Source of the DNA: an uncultured Alphaproteobacteria bacterium
GTDB lineage: Bacteria > Pseudomonadota > Alphaproteobacteria > Puniceispirillales > UBA1172
DNA length: 64,000 nucleotides
NCBI GenBank assembly: GCA_937952245.1
Contig: CALFYS010000002.1
Coordinates: 3,366 to 67,365, forward strand
Direction: 5' to 3'
Shown here: positions 17,066 to 26,546 of the stretch, piece by piece
How the letters are laid out: every line of letters starts with the position of its first letter
Position numbering within the stretch: position 1 is the first letter of the stretch
Translations under genes and position numbers: made by a program
Notes under the pieces: generated by a model
The model's input: the letters and a program-made list of their open reading frames with translations, nothing else
What the model was told of the DNA's origin: nothing
Database searches by the model: none

Positions 17066-17096
17066 TTCACGGCGTTCTTAAGAAAATCGCTATAAT
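17066..17096 (+). promoter_or_regulatory. possible promoter of aspS
   Basis: A perfect TATAAT lies at 17091-17096, about 97 bases before the aspS start. The best upstream -35 candidate is TTCACG (17066-17071) at a long 19-base spacing, so the element is only partly convincing. Confidence 0.4.
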
Positions 17097-17193
17097 TTCT
17101 TGATAATCGAGGCCAGCCGTGCATACTCACGACGCAACTGTTAAGCGCTGTTATGATCAATGGCGATTTAACGCTCAAAGATAGGGTTTTGTT

Positions 17194-18972
17194 ATGACCA
17201 TGCATATGTATCGCAGTCATTATTGTAACGCTCTCCGTGCCGCTGATGTCGGCGAGACCGTTCGTCTTTCAGGATGGATTCACCGTAAGCGTGACCATGG
17301 CCAATTGGTGTTCATTGACCTCAGGGATCATTATGGAATCACCCAATGTGTTGCCGATTCATCCGATGCCACTTTCGCTGAAGTCGAAGGCACAAGAAAT
17401 GAATCAGTTGTGACCATCACCGGCACGGTGGTGAAACGTTCCGATGAAACCATCAACGCCAATTTGCCAACAGGTGAAATTGAAGTGCGGATTGATTCCT
17501 ACGAGGTGCAATCCCATGCCGCGCTCCTGCCGTTGCAGGTCAATTCTGATGAAGATGCTGGCGAAGAAACACGCCTTAGGTATCGTTATCTTGACCTTCG
17601 CCGTGAGCGGCCTCACCAGAATATCATGCTGCGGGCTCAGGTCATTCAATCCATCCGCCGCCGCATGGTTGAAGGCGGGTTTATGGAATTTCAAACCCCA
17701 ATCCTGACCGCATCGTCACCGGAAGGGGCGCGGGATTTCTTGGTGCCATCACGGTTGCACCCGGGCAAGTTCTATGCCCTGCCGCAAGCCCCTCAGCAGT
17801 TCAAGCAGTTGATCATGGTTTCTGGGTTTGACAAATATTTCCAGATCGCGCCATGTTTCCGCGATGAAGACAGCCGCGCTGACCGCAGCCCGGGTGAGTT
17901 TTATCAGCTTGACCTTGAAATGAGTTTTGTTGATCAGGATGATGTGTTTGCCGCGGTTGAACCGGTGATCGCGGGCGTGTTTGAAGAATTTACCGATCAA
18001 GCCGCGCCAGCCCCATTCCGCCGCATTCCTTTTGCGGAATCCATGTTGAAATATGGTTCAGACAAACCTGATTTGCGGATTCCGATTGAAATCAGCGATG
18101 TCACGGAAACCTTCCGTGGCTCAGGGTTCAGCATTTTCGCCAATGCCATTGAAAAAGGCTCTGTGGTGCGGGCTGTGCCGGGGCCGGGTTGCGGCAGTCG
18201 TTCTGTTGCTGACCGCATGAATTCATGGGCGCAAGGTGAAGGCGCGCCGGGCATGGGGTACATCATCTATGCCGAAGGTGAAGCCCGTGGGCCAATCGCA
18301 AAAGCCTTAGGCGAAGATAAAGCCTTGGCTCTCAGGGATGAATTGGGCGTTAAAGATGGCGATGCTGTGTTCTTTGCTTGCGCGGGTGAACATGATGCCG
18401 CGTCATTAGCGGGTCGGGCGCGGGTTAAGATCGCCGATGATCATGACTTGCGGTCAGGCGGGTTTGAATTCTGCTGGATTGTTGATTTCCCCATGTATGA
18501 ACAGGATGAAACAACCGGTGAGATTATCTTCTCGCATAACCCGTTCTCAATGCCGCAGGGCGGGCTTGAAGCTCTTGAGACCATGAACCCGCTTGATATT
18601 AAAGCGTGGCAATATGATTTGGTCTGTAATGGTGTTGAACTGTCTTCTGGGGCGATCCGAAATCACCTGCCAGAAGTGATGTATAAAGCCTTTGAAATTG
18701 CTGGCTATGGCCCTGAAGTGGTGGATAATAAATTCCCCGGCATGATCAACGCCTTTAAATTTGGCGCGCCACCCCACGGCGGGATTGCCCCGGGCATTGA
18801 CCGCATCGTTATGCTGATCGCGAATGAGCCTAACATCAGAGAGATTATCCTCTTCCCCATGAATGGTAAGGCGGAAGATTTGATGATGGCCGCCCCATCT
18901 GAAGTGGGGGATGAACAATTGCGCGAGCTGCATATCCGCAAACAATTGCCGCCAAAGCCAGCGGGCAGTTGA
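17194..18972 (+). CDS. aspS: aspartate-tRNA ligase
   Basis: 592 residues, the usual length of bacterial-type AspRS. The N-terminal OB-fold anticodon-binding domain covers about residues 1-110 (VRLSGWIHRKRDHGQLVFIDLRDHYG). Class II motif 2 is FRDEDSRADRSPGEFYQLD, and motif 3 is APGIDRIVML. The bacterial GAD insertion lies between them at about 290-415, and the active-site loop PQAPQQFKQLIM is intact. It charges tRNA-Asp. Alphaproteobacterial enzymes are often non-discriminating and also charge tRNA-Asn for GatCAB; this cannot be decided here. The start chosen has a second in-frame ATG two codons later that would give MHMYRSHYC, the more usual N-terminus. A strong terminator follows. Confidence 0.95.
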   Translation: MTMHMYRSHYCNALRAADVGETVRLSGWIHRKRDHGQLVFIDLRDHYGITQCVADSSDATFAEVEGTRNESVVTITGTVVKRSDETINANLPTGEIEVRIDSYEVQSHAALLPLQVNSDEDAGEETRLRYRYLDLRRERPHQNIMLRAQVIQSIRRRMVEGGFMEFQTPILTASSPEGARDFLVPSRLHPGKFYALPQAPQQFKQLIMVSGFDKYFQIAPCFRDEDSRADRSPGEFYQLDLEMSFVDQDDVFAAVEPVIAGVFEEFTDQAAPAPFRRIPFAESMLKYGSDKPDLRIPIEISDVTETFRGSGFSIFANAIEKGSVVRAVPGPGCGSRSVADRMNSWAQGEGAPGMGYIIYAEGEARGPIAKALGEDKALALRDELGVKDGDAVFFACAGEHDAASLAGRARVKIADDHDLRSGGFEFCWIVDFPMYEQDETTGEIIFSHNPFSMPQGGLEALETMNPLDIKAWQYDLVCNGVELSSGAIRNHLPEVMYKAFEIAGYGPEVVDNKFPGMINAFKFGAPPHGGIAPGIDRIVMLIANEPNIREIILFPMNGKAEDLMMAAPSEVGDEQLRELHIRKQLPPKPAGS

Positions 18973-18994
18973 TCACGGCGTGATAATCTTGAAC

Positions 18995-19023
18995 AAAAAA
19001 ACCAGCCTCAGGGCTGGTTTTTT
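18995..19023. terminator. bidirectional intrinsic terminator between aspS and ctaA
   Basis: AAAACCAGCC pairs with GGCTGGTTTT around a TCAG loop. The A-run on the left and T-run on the right make it work on both strands, fitting its position between two convergent genes. Confidence 0.9.
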
Positions 19024-19048
19024 AATGGCTATATATAGCGGGTCAATT

Positions 19049-20101
19049 TCAGGATGATGCTTTTTTCAGGCTCAACCCATGGGCGGACCACATCAAGGTG
19101 ATCAATAATAACGCCGCCCCCGCTTGATGGAGCGTGCCCAAACTGACCGGCACGGCATAAAGTAAAGTCGCGATGCCCAGAATAAACTGTGCGGTGACCG
19201 CCGCCATCATCGCGTACGCCCTGATCTGAAGGCCAGATTTAATGGCACGGCGCATGATGGTGGCAACCCCGATCACCACCAAAAGCGCCAGTATCCGGTG
19301 ATGAAATTGCGCGGAGGCTGGATTTTCAAACGCATCCTTTGCCCCCAATTCACCATATTCAACCGGAACAAACCCATCCCCCATCAATGGATATTCATTG
19401 TAGAGTTTGCCCGCGTCCATCCCCGCAACAAAAGCACCAGCAACAATCGTGATGGCCAGAATGCCAATCACCCCCATGATATGACCCGATGGCTTGGGCG
19501 CGCGCCCATCTTTCAGGTCAAGCCCTGTCCAGACCAATAACGCCAAAATCAACAGCGCCGTAGAAAGGTGGGTGGCCAAGCGATATTGCGAAACCTCAGG
19601 GTTATCCACCAAGCCTGATTTCACCATCCACCAGCCGATGACGCCTTGGAAACCGCCAAGGAACAACAGCACTGTCAGGCGCAGACCATAGCCTTGGGGG
19701 ATCATTCTTTTAACAGCGAAAAACAAAAGCGGCAGGCCAAAGGCAAGGCCGATCAACCGCCCCAAGACACGGTGTACATATTCCCAAAAGAAAATTGTTT
19801 TAAACGCCGCTAAATCCATATCAAAATTGATATGCTGATATTCAGGCGACGCTTGATAAAGGGTGTAAACCCGCATCCATTCGGCTTCGGATAATGGCGG
19901 CAAAATCCCCATCAACGGTCGCCATTCCACCATGGATAAGCCGCTGCCTGTCAGCCGCGTGATGCCGCCGACCACAACCATCGTAAACACCATCGCCGCC
20001 ACAGCAAAAAGCCAGACCATCACCGCCTTATGCTGGTCGGTCTGATCCATTGTTTGCGGGGCGGTATTCGATGCGGTTGATGTGGTCGTTATTGAGGACA
20101 T
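19049..20101 (-). CDS. ctaA: haem A synthase (CtaA/COX15)
   Basis: 350 residues from the ATG at 20101; a TTG two codons upstream (20107) is the alternative, but GGGA sits seven bases before the ATG. The chain is membrane-embedded with eight helices. Family motifs are VVVGGITRLTGSGLSMVEWRPLMG, FWEYVHRVLGRLIGL, YRLATHLSTALL, FHHRILALLV and TLHQAGAALLL, with the four conserved histidines that bind the two haems. It oxidises haem O to haem A for aa3-type cytochrome oxidase. The length and WEYVHR motif fit the alphaproteobacterial/mitochondrial COX15 type. It is monocistronic, divergent from groESL. Confidence 0.93.
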   Translation of the reverse strand: MSSITTTSTASNTAPQTMDQTDQHKAVMVWLFAVAAMVFTMVVVGGITRLTGSGLSMVEWRPLMGILPPLSEAEWMRVYTLYQASPEYQHINFDMDLAAFKTIFFWEYVHRVLGRLIGLAFGLPLLFFAVKRMIPQGYGLRLTVLLFLGGFQGVIGWWMVKSGLVDNPEVSQYRLATHLSTALLILALLVWTGLDLKDGRAPKPSGHIMGVIGILAITIVAGAFVAGMDAGKLYNEYPLMGDGFVPVEYGELGAKDAFENPASAQFHHRILALLVVIGVATIMRRAIKSGLQIRAYAMMAAVTAQFILGIATLLYAVPVSLGTLHQAGAALLLITLMWSAHGLSLKKASS

Positions 20102-20280
20102 GGTCAAATCCCAAACCTATTTAAGACGATGCTTTTACTTAACGCGGAATCAGTATTGCCGCCAAGTGACAATCAGGCCAAAACCCCGCGACGAATTGAT
20201 GCGGTTGCCCGCAAATCTTCAAGAAAACGAATAAAAACCCATAATTTTAGCGGAATTTGGATTTTTTTTGCTTGCGCGCC

Positions 20281-20309
20281 TTGACGTGGCTTTAACGAAG
20301 GCTCATATG
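20281..20309 (+). promoter_or_regulatory. groESL promoter
   Basis: TTGACG (20281-20286) and CATATG (20304-20309) are 17 bases apart. The -35 is preceded by C (CTTGAC), which also resembles alphaproteobacterial RpoH heat-shock promoters, so dual sigma-70/RpoH use is possible. The CIRCE operator begins 15 bases downstream. Confidence 0.5.
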
Positions 20310-20324
20310 CAATCGGTGACCTGA

Positions 20325-20351
20325 TTAGCACTGTTCTGGCTAGAGTGCCAA
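20325..20351 (+). promoter_or_regulatory. CIRCE operator (HrcA binding site) of groESL
   Basis: TTAGCACTG - nine bases - GAGTGCCAA differs from the canonical CIRCE (TTAGCACTC-N9-GAGTGCTAA) at one base in each arm and keeps the exact nine-base spacer. It lies between the promoter and groES, where HrcA would repress transcription until heat shock. The hrcA gene itself is not in this window. Confidence 0.85.
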
Positions 20352-20401
20352 AACTTACCGAATGGGGCTAATCTCAACATTTAAAACTCAGGAGGACAGG
20401 C

Positions 20402-20689
20402 ATGAAATTCAAGCCTCTTCACGATCGCGTTCTTGTACAGCGTGTAGAAAGCGAAGAAAAAACCGCTTCAGGGATCATCATCCCCGACACGGCTCAGGAA
20501 AAGCCTATGCAGGGCAAAATTATCGCCGTTGGCTCTGGTTCTAAGGACGAGAGCGGCAAGGTAACCCCACTTGACGTTAAAGAAGGCGACAGCGTTCTCT
20601 TTGGCAAGTGGTCCGGTACCGAAGTCAAAATCGATGGCACGGAATACCTGATTATGAAGGAATCCGACATTATGGGTATTTTGGGTTAA
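20402..20689 (+). CDS. groES: co-chaperonin GroES
   Basis: 95 residues, the standard length. It has the KPLHDRVLVQRVESEEKTASGIIIPDTAQEKP mobile-loop region and the C-terminal EYLIMKESDIMGILG. It forms the heptameric lid of GroEL. A strong AGGAGG lies before the ATG. It is the first gene of the CIRCE-controlled operon; groEL follows after 50 bases. Confidence 0.97.
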   Translation: MKFKPLHDRVLVQRVESEEKTASGIIIPDTAQEKPMQGKIIAVGSGSKDESGKVTPLDVKEGDSVLFGKWSGTEVKIDGTEYLIMKESDIMGILG

Positions 20690-20739
20690 TCCCCGCCCCA
20701 TTAAAACCAACATCTTAATACAGACGAAAGGTAAGATTA

Positions 20740-22383
<1,644 letters not shown>

Positions 22384-22403
22384 GCCTGACCCCAGATTTC
22401 AAG

Positions 22404-22431
22404 AAAGGCCGGGTTTTGCCCGGCCTTTTTT
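22404..22431 (+). terminator. intrinsic terminator of groESL
   Basis: AAAGGCCGGG (22404-22413) pairs with CCCGGCCTTT (22419-22428), followed by a run of six T counted from the stem, ending at 22431. Confidence 0.92.
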
Positions 22432-22470
22432 ATGCGCGGAATTTGATCTATTCTGGCGGTGGAGGATTTC

Positions 22471-22899
22471 ATGACACGCGCCATCACATTCAGACCCCAT
22501 CATTTTCTCTGCAGCCTTGGGTATCAGGGCAAAGGATATGATGATGCGTTTACCGCCAATATGGACCATGTGGTGGCCGATGGGCTTCACCAAGAGGGCG
22601 GTGATGAGACGCTGATCACCGTGACCCGAGAAGCCGATGTCATCTGTGGCCCGTGCCCCCACCGCCGTGGTCAGGGCTGTGCCTCGCAAGAAAAAATTGA
22701 TGGGCTTGATGCCCGCCACGCCGCTCGGCTTAATCTTGTGGATGGTGAGACGTTAACATGGGCGGAGGCCAAAACGCGGATCGCCGCTAAGGTTAAATCA
22801 GGGGATTTATTCGATCTCTGCAAAGGTTGCCAGTGGCTGGAATTGGGGCTGTGTGAAGACGCTTTGGCAAAGTTGATCAAGAGCAAAACCAGCGCATAA
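22471..22899 (+). CDS. DUF1284 protein with paired C-x2-C-x7-C motifs
   Basis: 142 residues from the ATG at 22471, chosen because GGAGG lies five bases upstream; the longer frame begins with a GTG inside that region. The N-terminus ITFRPHHFLCSLGYQGKGYDDAF matches the DUF1284 family. Two identical cysteine patterns are visible: CGPCPHRRGQGC in the middle and CKGCQWLELGLC near the end, both C-x2-C-x7-C. Together they could bind zinc or an iron-sulfur cluster. The function is unknown. It is a single gene between the groESL terminator and its own terminator. Confidence 0.8.
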   Translation: MTRAITFRPHHFLCSLGYQGKGYDDAFTANMDHVVADGLHQEGGDETLITVTREADVICGPCPHRRGQGCASQEKIDGLDARHAARLNLVDGETLTWAEAKTRIAAKVKSGDLFDLCKGCQWLELGLCEDALAKLIKSKTSA

Positions 22900-22926
22900 A
22901 AAAGGGCGGGAAAACCCGCCCCTTTC
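22900..22926. terminator. terminator between DUF1284 gene and bioY
   Basis: GGGCGGG (22904-22910) pairs with CCCGCCC (22915-22921) around AAAA. A-rich sequence precedes it and CTTTC follows, so it could serve both convergent genes. Confidence 0.75.
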
Positions 22927-22942
22927 GAAGAAGGTGAAGGCT

Positions 22943-23536
22943 TTATTTCTTGCCCAAAAACTTCCAAGCCAAAGGCATCATCGCCGCCGCCAAGATCAAT
23001 TTGGCAATATCAACACCAGCATAAGGGATAAAACCGATGGCCAATGTTTTGCTTGGGGTTGTGCCGATCATCAGACCCAGCCAAATCAACCCGGGAACAT
23101 ACAGAAGGATATTGCCTGCCAGCATCGCCAAGGCGGTGGAAACAGGATTGCGATCCCATCCCTTTTCCGCCAGATAACCCACCACAAAAGCGGCCGGAAC
23201 AAAACCGTAGAGATAGCCTGCGGTTGGGCCAACCAAAGCAGGTGCGCTCGTGCCAAGCGCGAAAACGGGCGCGCCCATGGCGCCTTCAAGCAAATACGCG
23301 ATAACCGCCAAAGCACCACGGCGTGACCCAAGAGCCATGCCCACCAGCAAGACACCAAAGGTCTGGCCTGTGGCGGGAACGGGGCTGCCGGCAACAGGAA
23401 TAGCGATCTGTGCCGATAAGGCGATCAAAACTGAACCTGCTAAAACAAGAAGAATATTATTGGTCAGTGACTGTTTACCACCACCAAGGACAGCAGAAGC
23501 GATGCTCTGCGACGGTGTCATTGAAAGAACGGACAT
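22943..23536 (-). CDS. bioY: biotin transporter BioY (S component)
   Basis: 197 residues with six membrane helices. BioY hallmarks are AQIAIPVAGSPVPATGQTFGVLLVGMALG and the GPTAGYLYGFVPAAFVVGYLAEKGWDR motif. It captures biotin in the inner membrane, alone or with the energy-coupling-factor module BioMN. No bioM or bioN gene is adjacent. An AGGA lies before the ATG. No biotin operator was recognised. Confidence 0.93.
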   Translation of the reverse strand: MSVLSMTPSQSIASAVLGGGKQSLTNNILLVLAGSVLIALSAQIAIPVAGSPVPATGQTFGVLLVGMALGSRRGALAVIAYLLEGAMGAPVFALGTSAPALVGPTAGYLYGFVPAAFVVGYLAEKGWDRNPVSTALAMLAGNILLYVPGLIWLGLMIGTTPSKTLAIGFIPYAGVDIAKLILAAAMMPLAWKFLGKK

Positions 23537-23585
23537 TAATTTTTTCCTGTTGAAAGTGATCTTTACGCCGCCATATTACGCCGCC

Positions 23586-26399
23586 TTAATCAGAAAGAAA
23601 AGAGGATACCGCATCAATCGCTTCAACAAGCCCGCAACGTTCGGCTTCAAGCCCCGGGGGAAAGGCGCTGAGCATCCGGCTGGGCAGGCGGCTATCCAAG
23701 ACAACAAACACCCCGCGATCATCACCGCGGCGCACCAAACGGCCAAAGGCTTGCCGCAATTTCATGCGGGTGGCGCGGTCTGACCATTGCTCACGGCCAT
23801 AATGGGCGGCGCGGGCTTTGAACAGCATATCCGGCCGTGGCCATGGCACCCGATCAAAGATAATCAATTGCAAGGCTTGCCCCGGGACATCAATGCCATC
23901 GCGCACGGCATCTGTCCCTAATAGGCATGATTTGCGGTCTTCGCGGAACATCTGCAACAAGGTCTGCAAATTCATGGCATCCATATGCTGGGCGTAAAGC
24001 GGAATTTGGCTTTCATCCAATTTTTGCAACAAATGGGGGTAAACCGCTTTCAGGCGGCGGATGGCGGTGAATAACCCCAAAGCCCCACCGCCGCTTGCTT
24101 TCATCAAGGCGGCCATGGCGGCGGCGGTTTGATCGGTGTTCTCGCGGTCAAGATCACCAACAATCAATAATTTCGTCTGATTGGCATAATCAAATGGCGA
24201 TGACACCGCCGACACCAACGCCGGTTGCGGCAGGTTGCTCGCGCCGGTCAATTGGCTGGCAAAGGCCCAATCTTCGGCAAGCGGCATTTCTTGGTCTCGG
24301 CTGGTGTGGTCGGTTAATGTGGCCGATGTAATGACCGTGCCATGGCTTGGGGCTAAGACGGTTCGGCTGAACGGCTCACCGGGGTCAAGGTAATGGCGGT
24401 GCAGCCCAATATCGACATCCTCACCATTGCGGCGGGTGGCCTCCATCCAATCAATAAACCCTGAACGGCCTTCGGGGCTCGGCGGATGGGTGATGTCTTC
24501 CAACAATTGCCGCCATGATGCCAGCGGGCCATTGGCGCGCCGCAATAAACCTCTGGCGGCGCCTTCAAGACGGTTGCGGCTGGCGGTATCCAAATCATCG
24601 GCTTGATCCACCAGCATTTTATGGATGGTTTTGGCCAAGCGTTCTAAAGGCGTTGCAATATCACGCAACGCATCCGCCAGCCCCAAGGCCATGACCGATA
24701 GATTTTCATCAAGGGGGTAAAGCCCCACTTCGAGGTTATAAAGGCTTTCAGGGGAGGACACGCGCTCATAAATCACATTGCGGGCGGCGTAAAGAAACTG
24801 TTCCACCGGGCCTTCTGGCGCGGCTTCTGATAAGCGTTGCCGCCATCCCGTGGCGGGCAGCACACGTGCCGCTTCCATCGCTTGGTCCAAATCAGTCATC
24901 GCCGCGTCATCAAAGGCCAGAATATCTTCAAGGCGGCGTTTTAATCCTCTGGCGCGGCTTCTTCGGTTGCCGTCTTGCCCTCTGATCCAGCGGCGCAAAT
25001 CAGCAGCCTCTCCGCCACTGAAACAAGTGGAAAAGGCGCTGTCGGCGGCATCAAAAACGTGATGCCCCTCATCAAAAATATAACGGGTGGGTGGGGGTGA
25101 GCCTGACGACCCCGGCACAAGCGAGGCCATGGCCGCCCCGATCATGACCAGCGCATGATTGGCGACCACAATATCCGCCCGCCGTGATTTTTGCCGTGAT
25201 TTTTCAACAAAGCATTTCTGGAAATGCCGGCACGCGCTGTGGATACATTCGCCGCGCCGATCCGCCAGCCCAATGGTCGGCCCTTGTCCCAAAAGATCAA
25301 TCAGCCACGCCGGAAAACCGCTGCCGGTTAAATCGCCATCCGAATTCGCCTCCGCCCAGCGTGCCATTAACCCCAGCGCGGGGGCAAGGCGCGGCGTTGC
25401 CGGCACCGAAGACAAGGCATCTTCTAAATTCAGAAGGCAAAGATAATTTTCACGGCCTTTGCGGATCACCACTTTGGCGTCGCGTTCAGCACGGTCAGGA
25501 TAAAACCGCGCCATTTCTTCCGCCACTTGATGTTGCAACCCGCGGGTATAGGTGGAGACCCACACCGGGGCTTTGTTTTCTTCAGCCCAAAGCGTTGCTG
25601 GCGCCAGATAGCCCAAGGTTTTGCCTGTGCCTGTTCCGGCTTCGGCCAAGACGACGGTGGGGTTGTCTTCCCCTGAAGGCGTGCTGAAAGCAGGCACTAA
25701 ACTGGCGGCATAGGCTTTTTGCCCGGGTCTGATTTCCGCCCCTTTGCCCAGCATGGTCTTGAGCCGCCTTTCGGTTTGATCAATGCTGATGGGAAATGCC
25801 CCGGGTTCAGGGTCAGGGCCATATTCAGGGTTTTCAGGCAAACGAAACCAGATGGATGCCCCCCGTGGGTCTGGCGGCTGTTCTGGCGGCATGGGGCGAT
25901 CCAGCGCCGCCAAAACAGATGGCGCCCATCCCCAACCGCCATTCGCCATCATCGCGGCGATACCCGCGGCGTGATCCTTGGCACGGTCAGGCAGGCGTTG
26001 CAATTCCAACAGCATTTTCTCAGCGGCTTGCGGGATTAATAACGCGTGGTCTTCATCGCCGCCGCTGGTATCCAAGCCCAACACATCAGCAATGCCTCTT
26101 GCGGTGGGCAGGCCAAATTGCGCGGGGCGGGTAAAGGCGAACAGCTCCAGAAGATCAAGCCCTTCCAGCCCGCCTAATACTGAGGATTGAGCGTTTGATG
26201 CTTCCAGCCCCAATCGCCCTGCTGTCCATTTGCGATGGCAGAAAAACACCGGCCGATGATCAATCCTTTCACGGGCGGCGGATTTGCTGAGCCGTTCTAT
26301 ATCGCCATCGGTGCCAATCCAGATGACATCACGCGCGGTGGGCATGACGACAGGCAATAATGGCAATCGAGGCGGTGGCGGGGGTGACTGATCGGACAT
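23586..26399 (-). CDS. ATP-dependent DNA helicase, DinG/XPD-like superfamily 2
   Basis: 937 residues from the ATG at 26399 (MSDQSPPPPP), chosen because GGAG lies just before it; a 41-residue longer frame would overlap the divergent lysS leader and has no ribosome site. Walker A is AEAGTGTGKTLGYLAPATLW and the DEAH box reads FDEGHHVFDAAD. Four cysteines between these (one in ENYLC, three in CIHSACRHFQKC) match the iron-sulfur cluster of DinG/XPD helicases. Motif VI is RQAFGRLVRRGDDRG. An N-terminal extension of about 250 residues precedes the helicase core, as in other alphaproteobacterial members. It probably unwinds DNA with 5'-3' polarity in repair or R-loop removal. Confidence 0.88.
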   Translation of the reverse strand: MSDQSPPPPPRLPLLPVVMPTARDVIWIGTDGDIERLSKSAARERIDHRPVFFCHRKWTAGRLGLEASNAQSSVLGGLEGLDLLELFAFTRPAQFGLPTARGIADVLGLDTSGGDEDHALLIPQAAEKMLLELQRLPDRAKDHAAGIAAMMANGGWGWAPSVLAALDRPMPPEQPPDPRGASIWFRLPENPEYGPDPEPGAFPISIDQTERRLKTMLGKGAEIRPGQKAYAASLVPAFSTPSGEDNPTVVLAEAGTGTGKTLGYLAPATLWAEENKAPVWVSTYTRGLQHQVAEEMARFYPDRAERDAKVVIRKGRENYLCLLNLEDALSSVPATPRLAPALGLMARWAEANSDGDLTGSGFPAWLIDLLGQGPTIGLADRRGECIHSACRHFQKCFVEKSRQKSRRADIVVANHALVMIGAAMASLVPGSSGSPPPTRYIFDEGHHVFDAADSAFSTCFSGGEAADLRRWIRGQDGNRRSRARGLKRRLEDILAFDDAAMTDLDQAMEAARVLPATGWRQRLSEAAPEGPVEQFLYAARNVIYERVSSPESLYNLEVGLYPLDENLSVMALGLADALRDIATPLERLAKTIHKMLVDQADDLDTASRNRLEGAARGLLRRANGPLASWRQLLEDITHPPSPEGRSGFIDWMEATRRNGEDVDIGLHRHYLDPGEPFSRTVLAPSHGTVITSATLTDHTSRDQEMPLAEDWAFASQLTGASNLPQPALVSAVSSPFDYANQTKLLIVGDLDRENTDQTAAAMAALMKASGGGALGLFTAIRRLKAVYPHLLQKLDESQIPLYAQHMDAMNLQTLLQMFREDRKSCLLGTDAVRDGIDVPGQALQLIIFDRVPWPRPDMLFKARAAHYGREQWSDRATRMKLRQAFGRLVRRGDDRGVFVVLDSRLPSRMLSAFPPGLEAERCGLVEAIDAVSSFLSD

Positions 26400-26546
26400 A
26401 ATCTCCGTTTTATCCTCTTTATAAAAACTTGACCAGATGGCAGTTGGCCAAAGATGAAGAAAACACCGCCAGATATTGACGCCAGCCGCCGCCCGCCATA
26501 TGGTGCGGCAAGTTTTGACCATTCATCTTTCCATTTGGGGCTTATG

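Noticed and set aside
25184..25687. 167-codon plus-strand frame inside the DinG-type helicase gene
   Set aside because: It overlaps the helicase Walker A and iron-sulfur region, whose motifs are intact on the minus strand; the frame has no recognisable domain.
26400..26522. 41-residue N-terminal extension of the DinG-type helicase
   Set aside because: No ribosome site and no family match; the ATG at 26399 has GGAG upstream and a typical start.
26454..26546. 31-residue N-terminal extension of lysS
   Set aside because: It is not like class I LysRS N-termini; the ATG at 26547 has a purine-rich site and gives the usual length.
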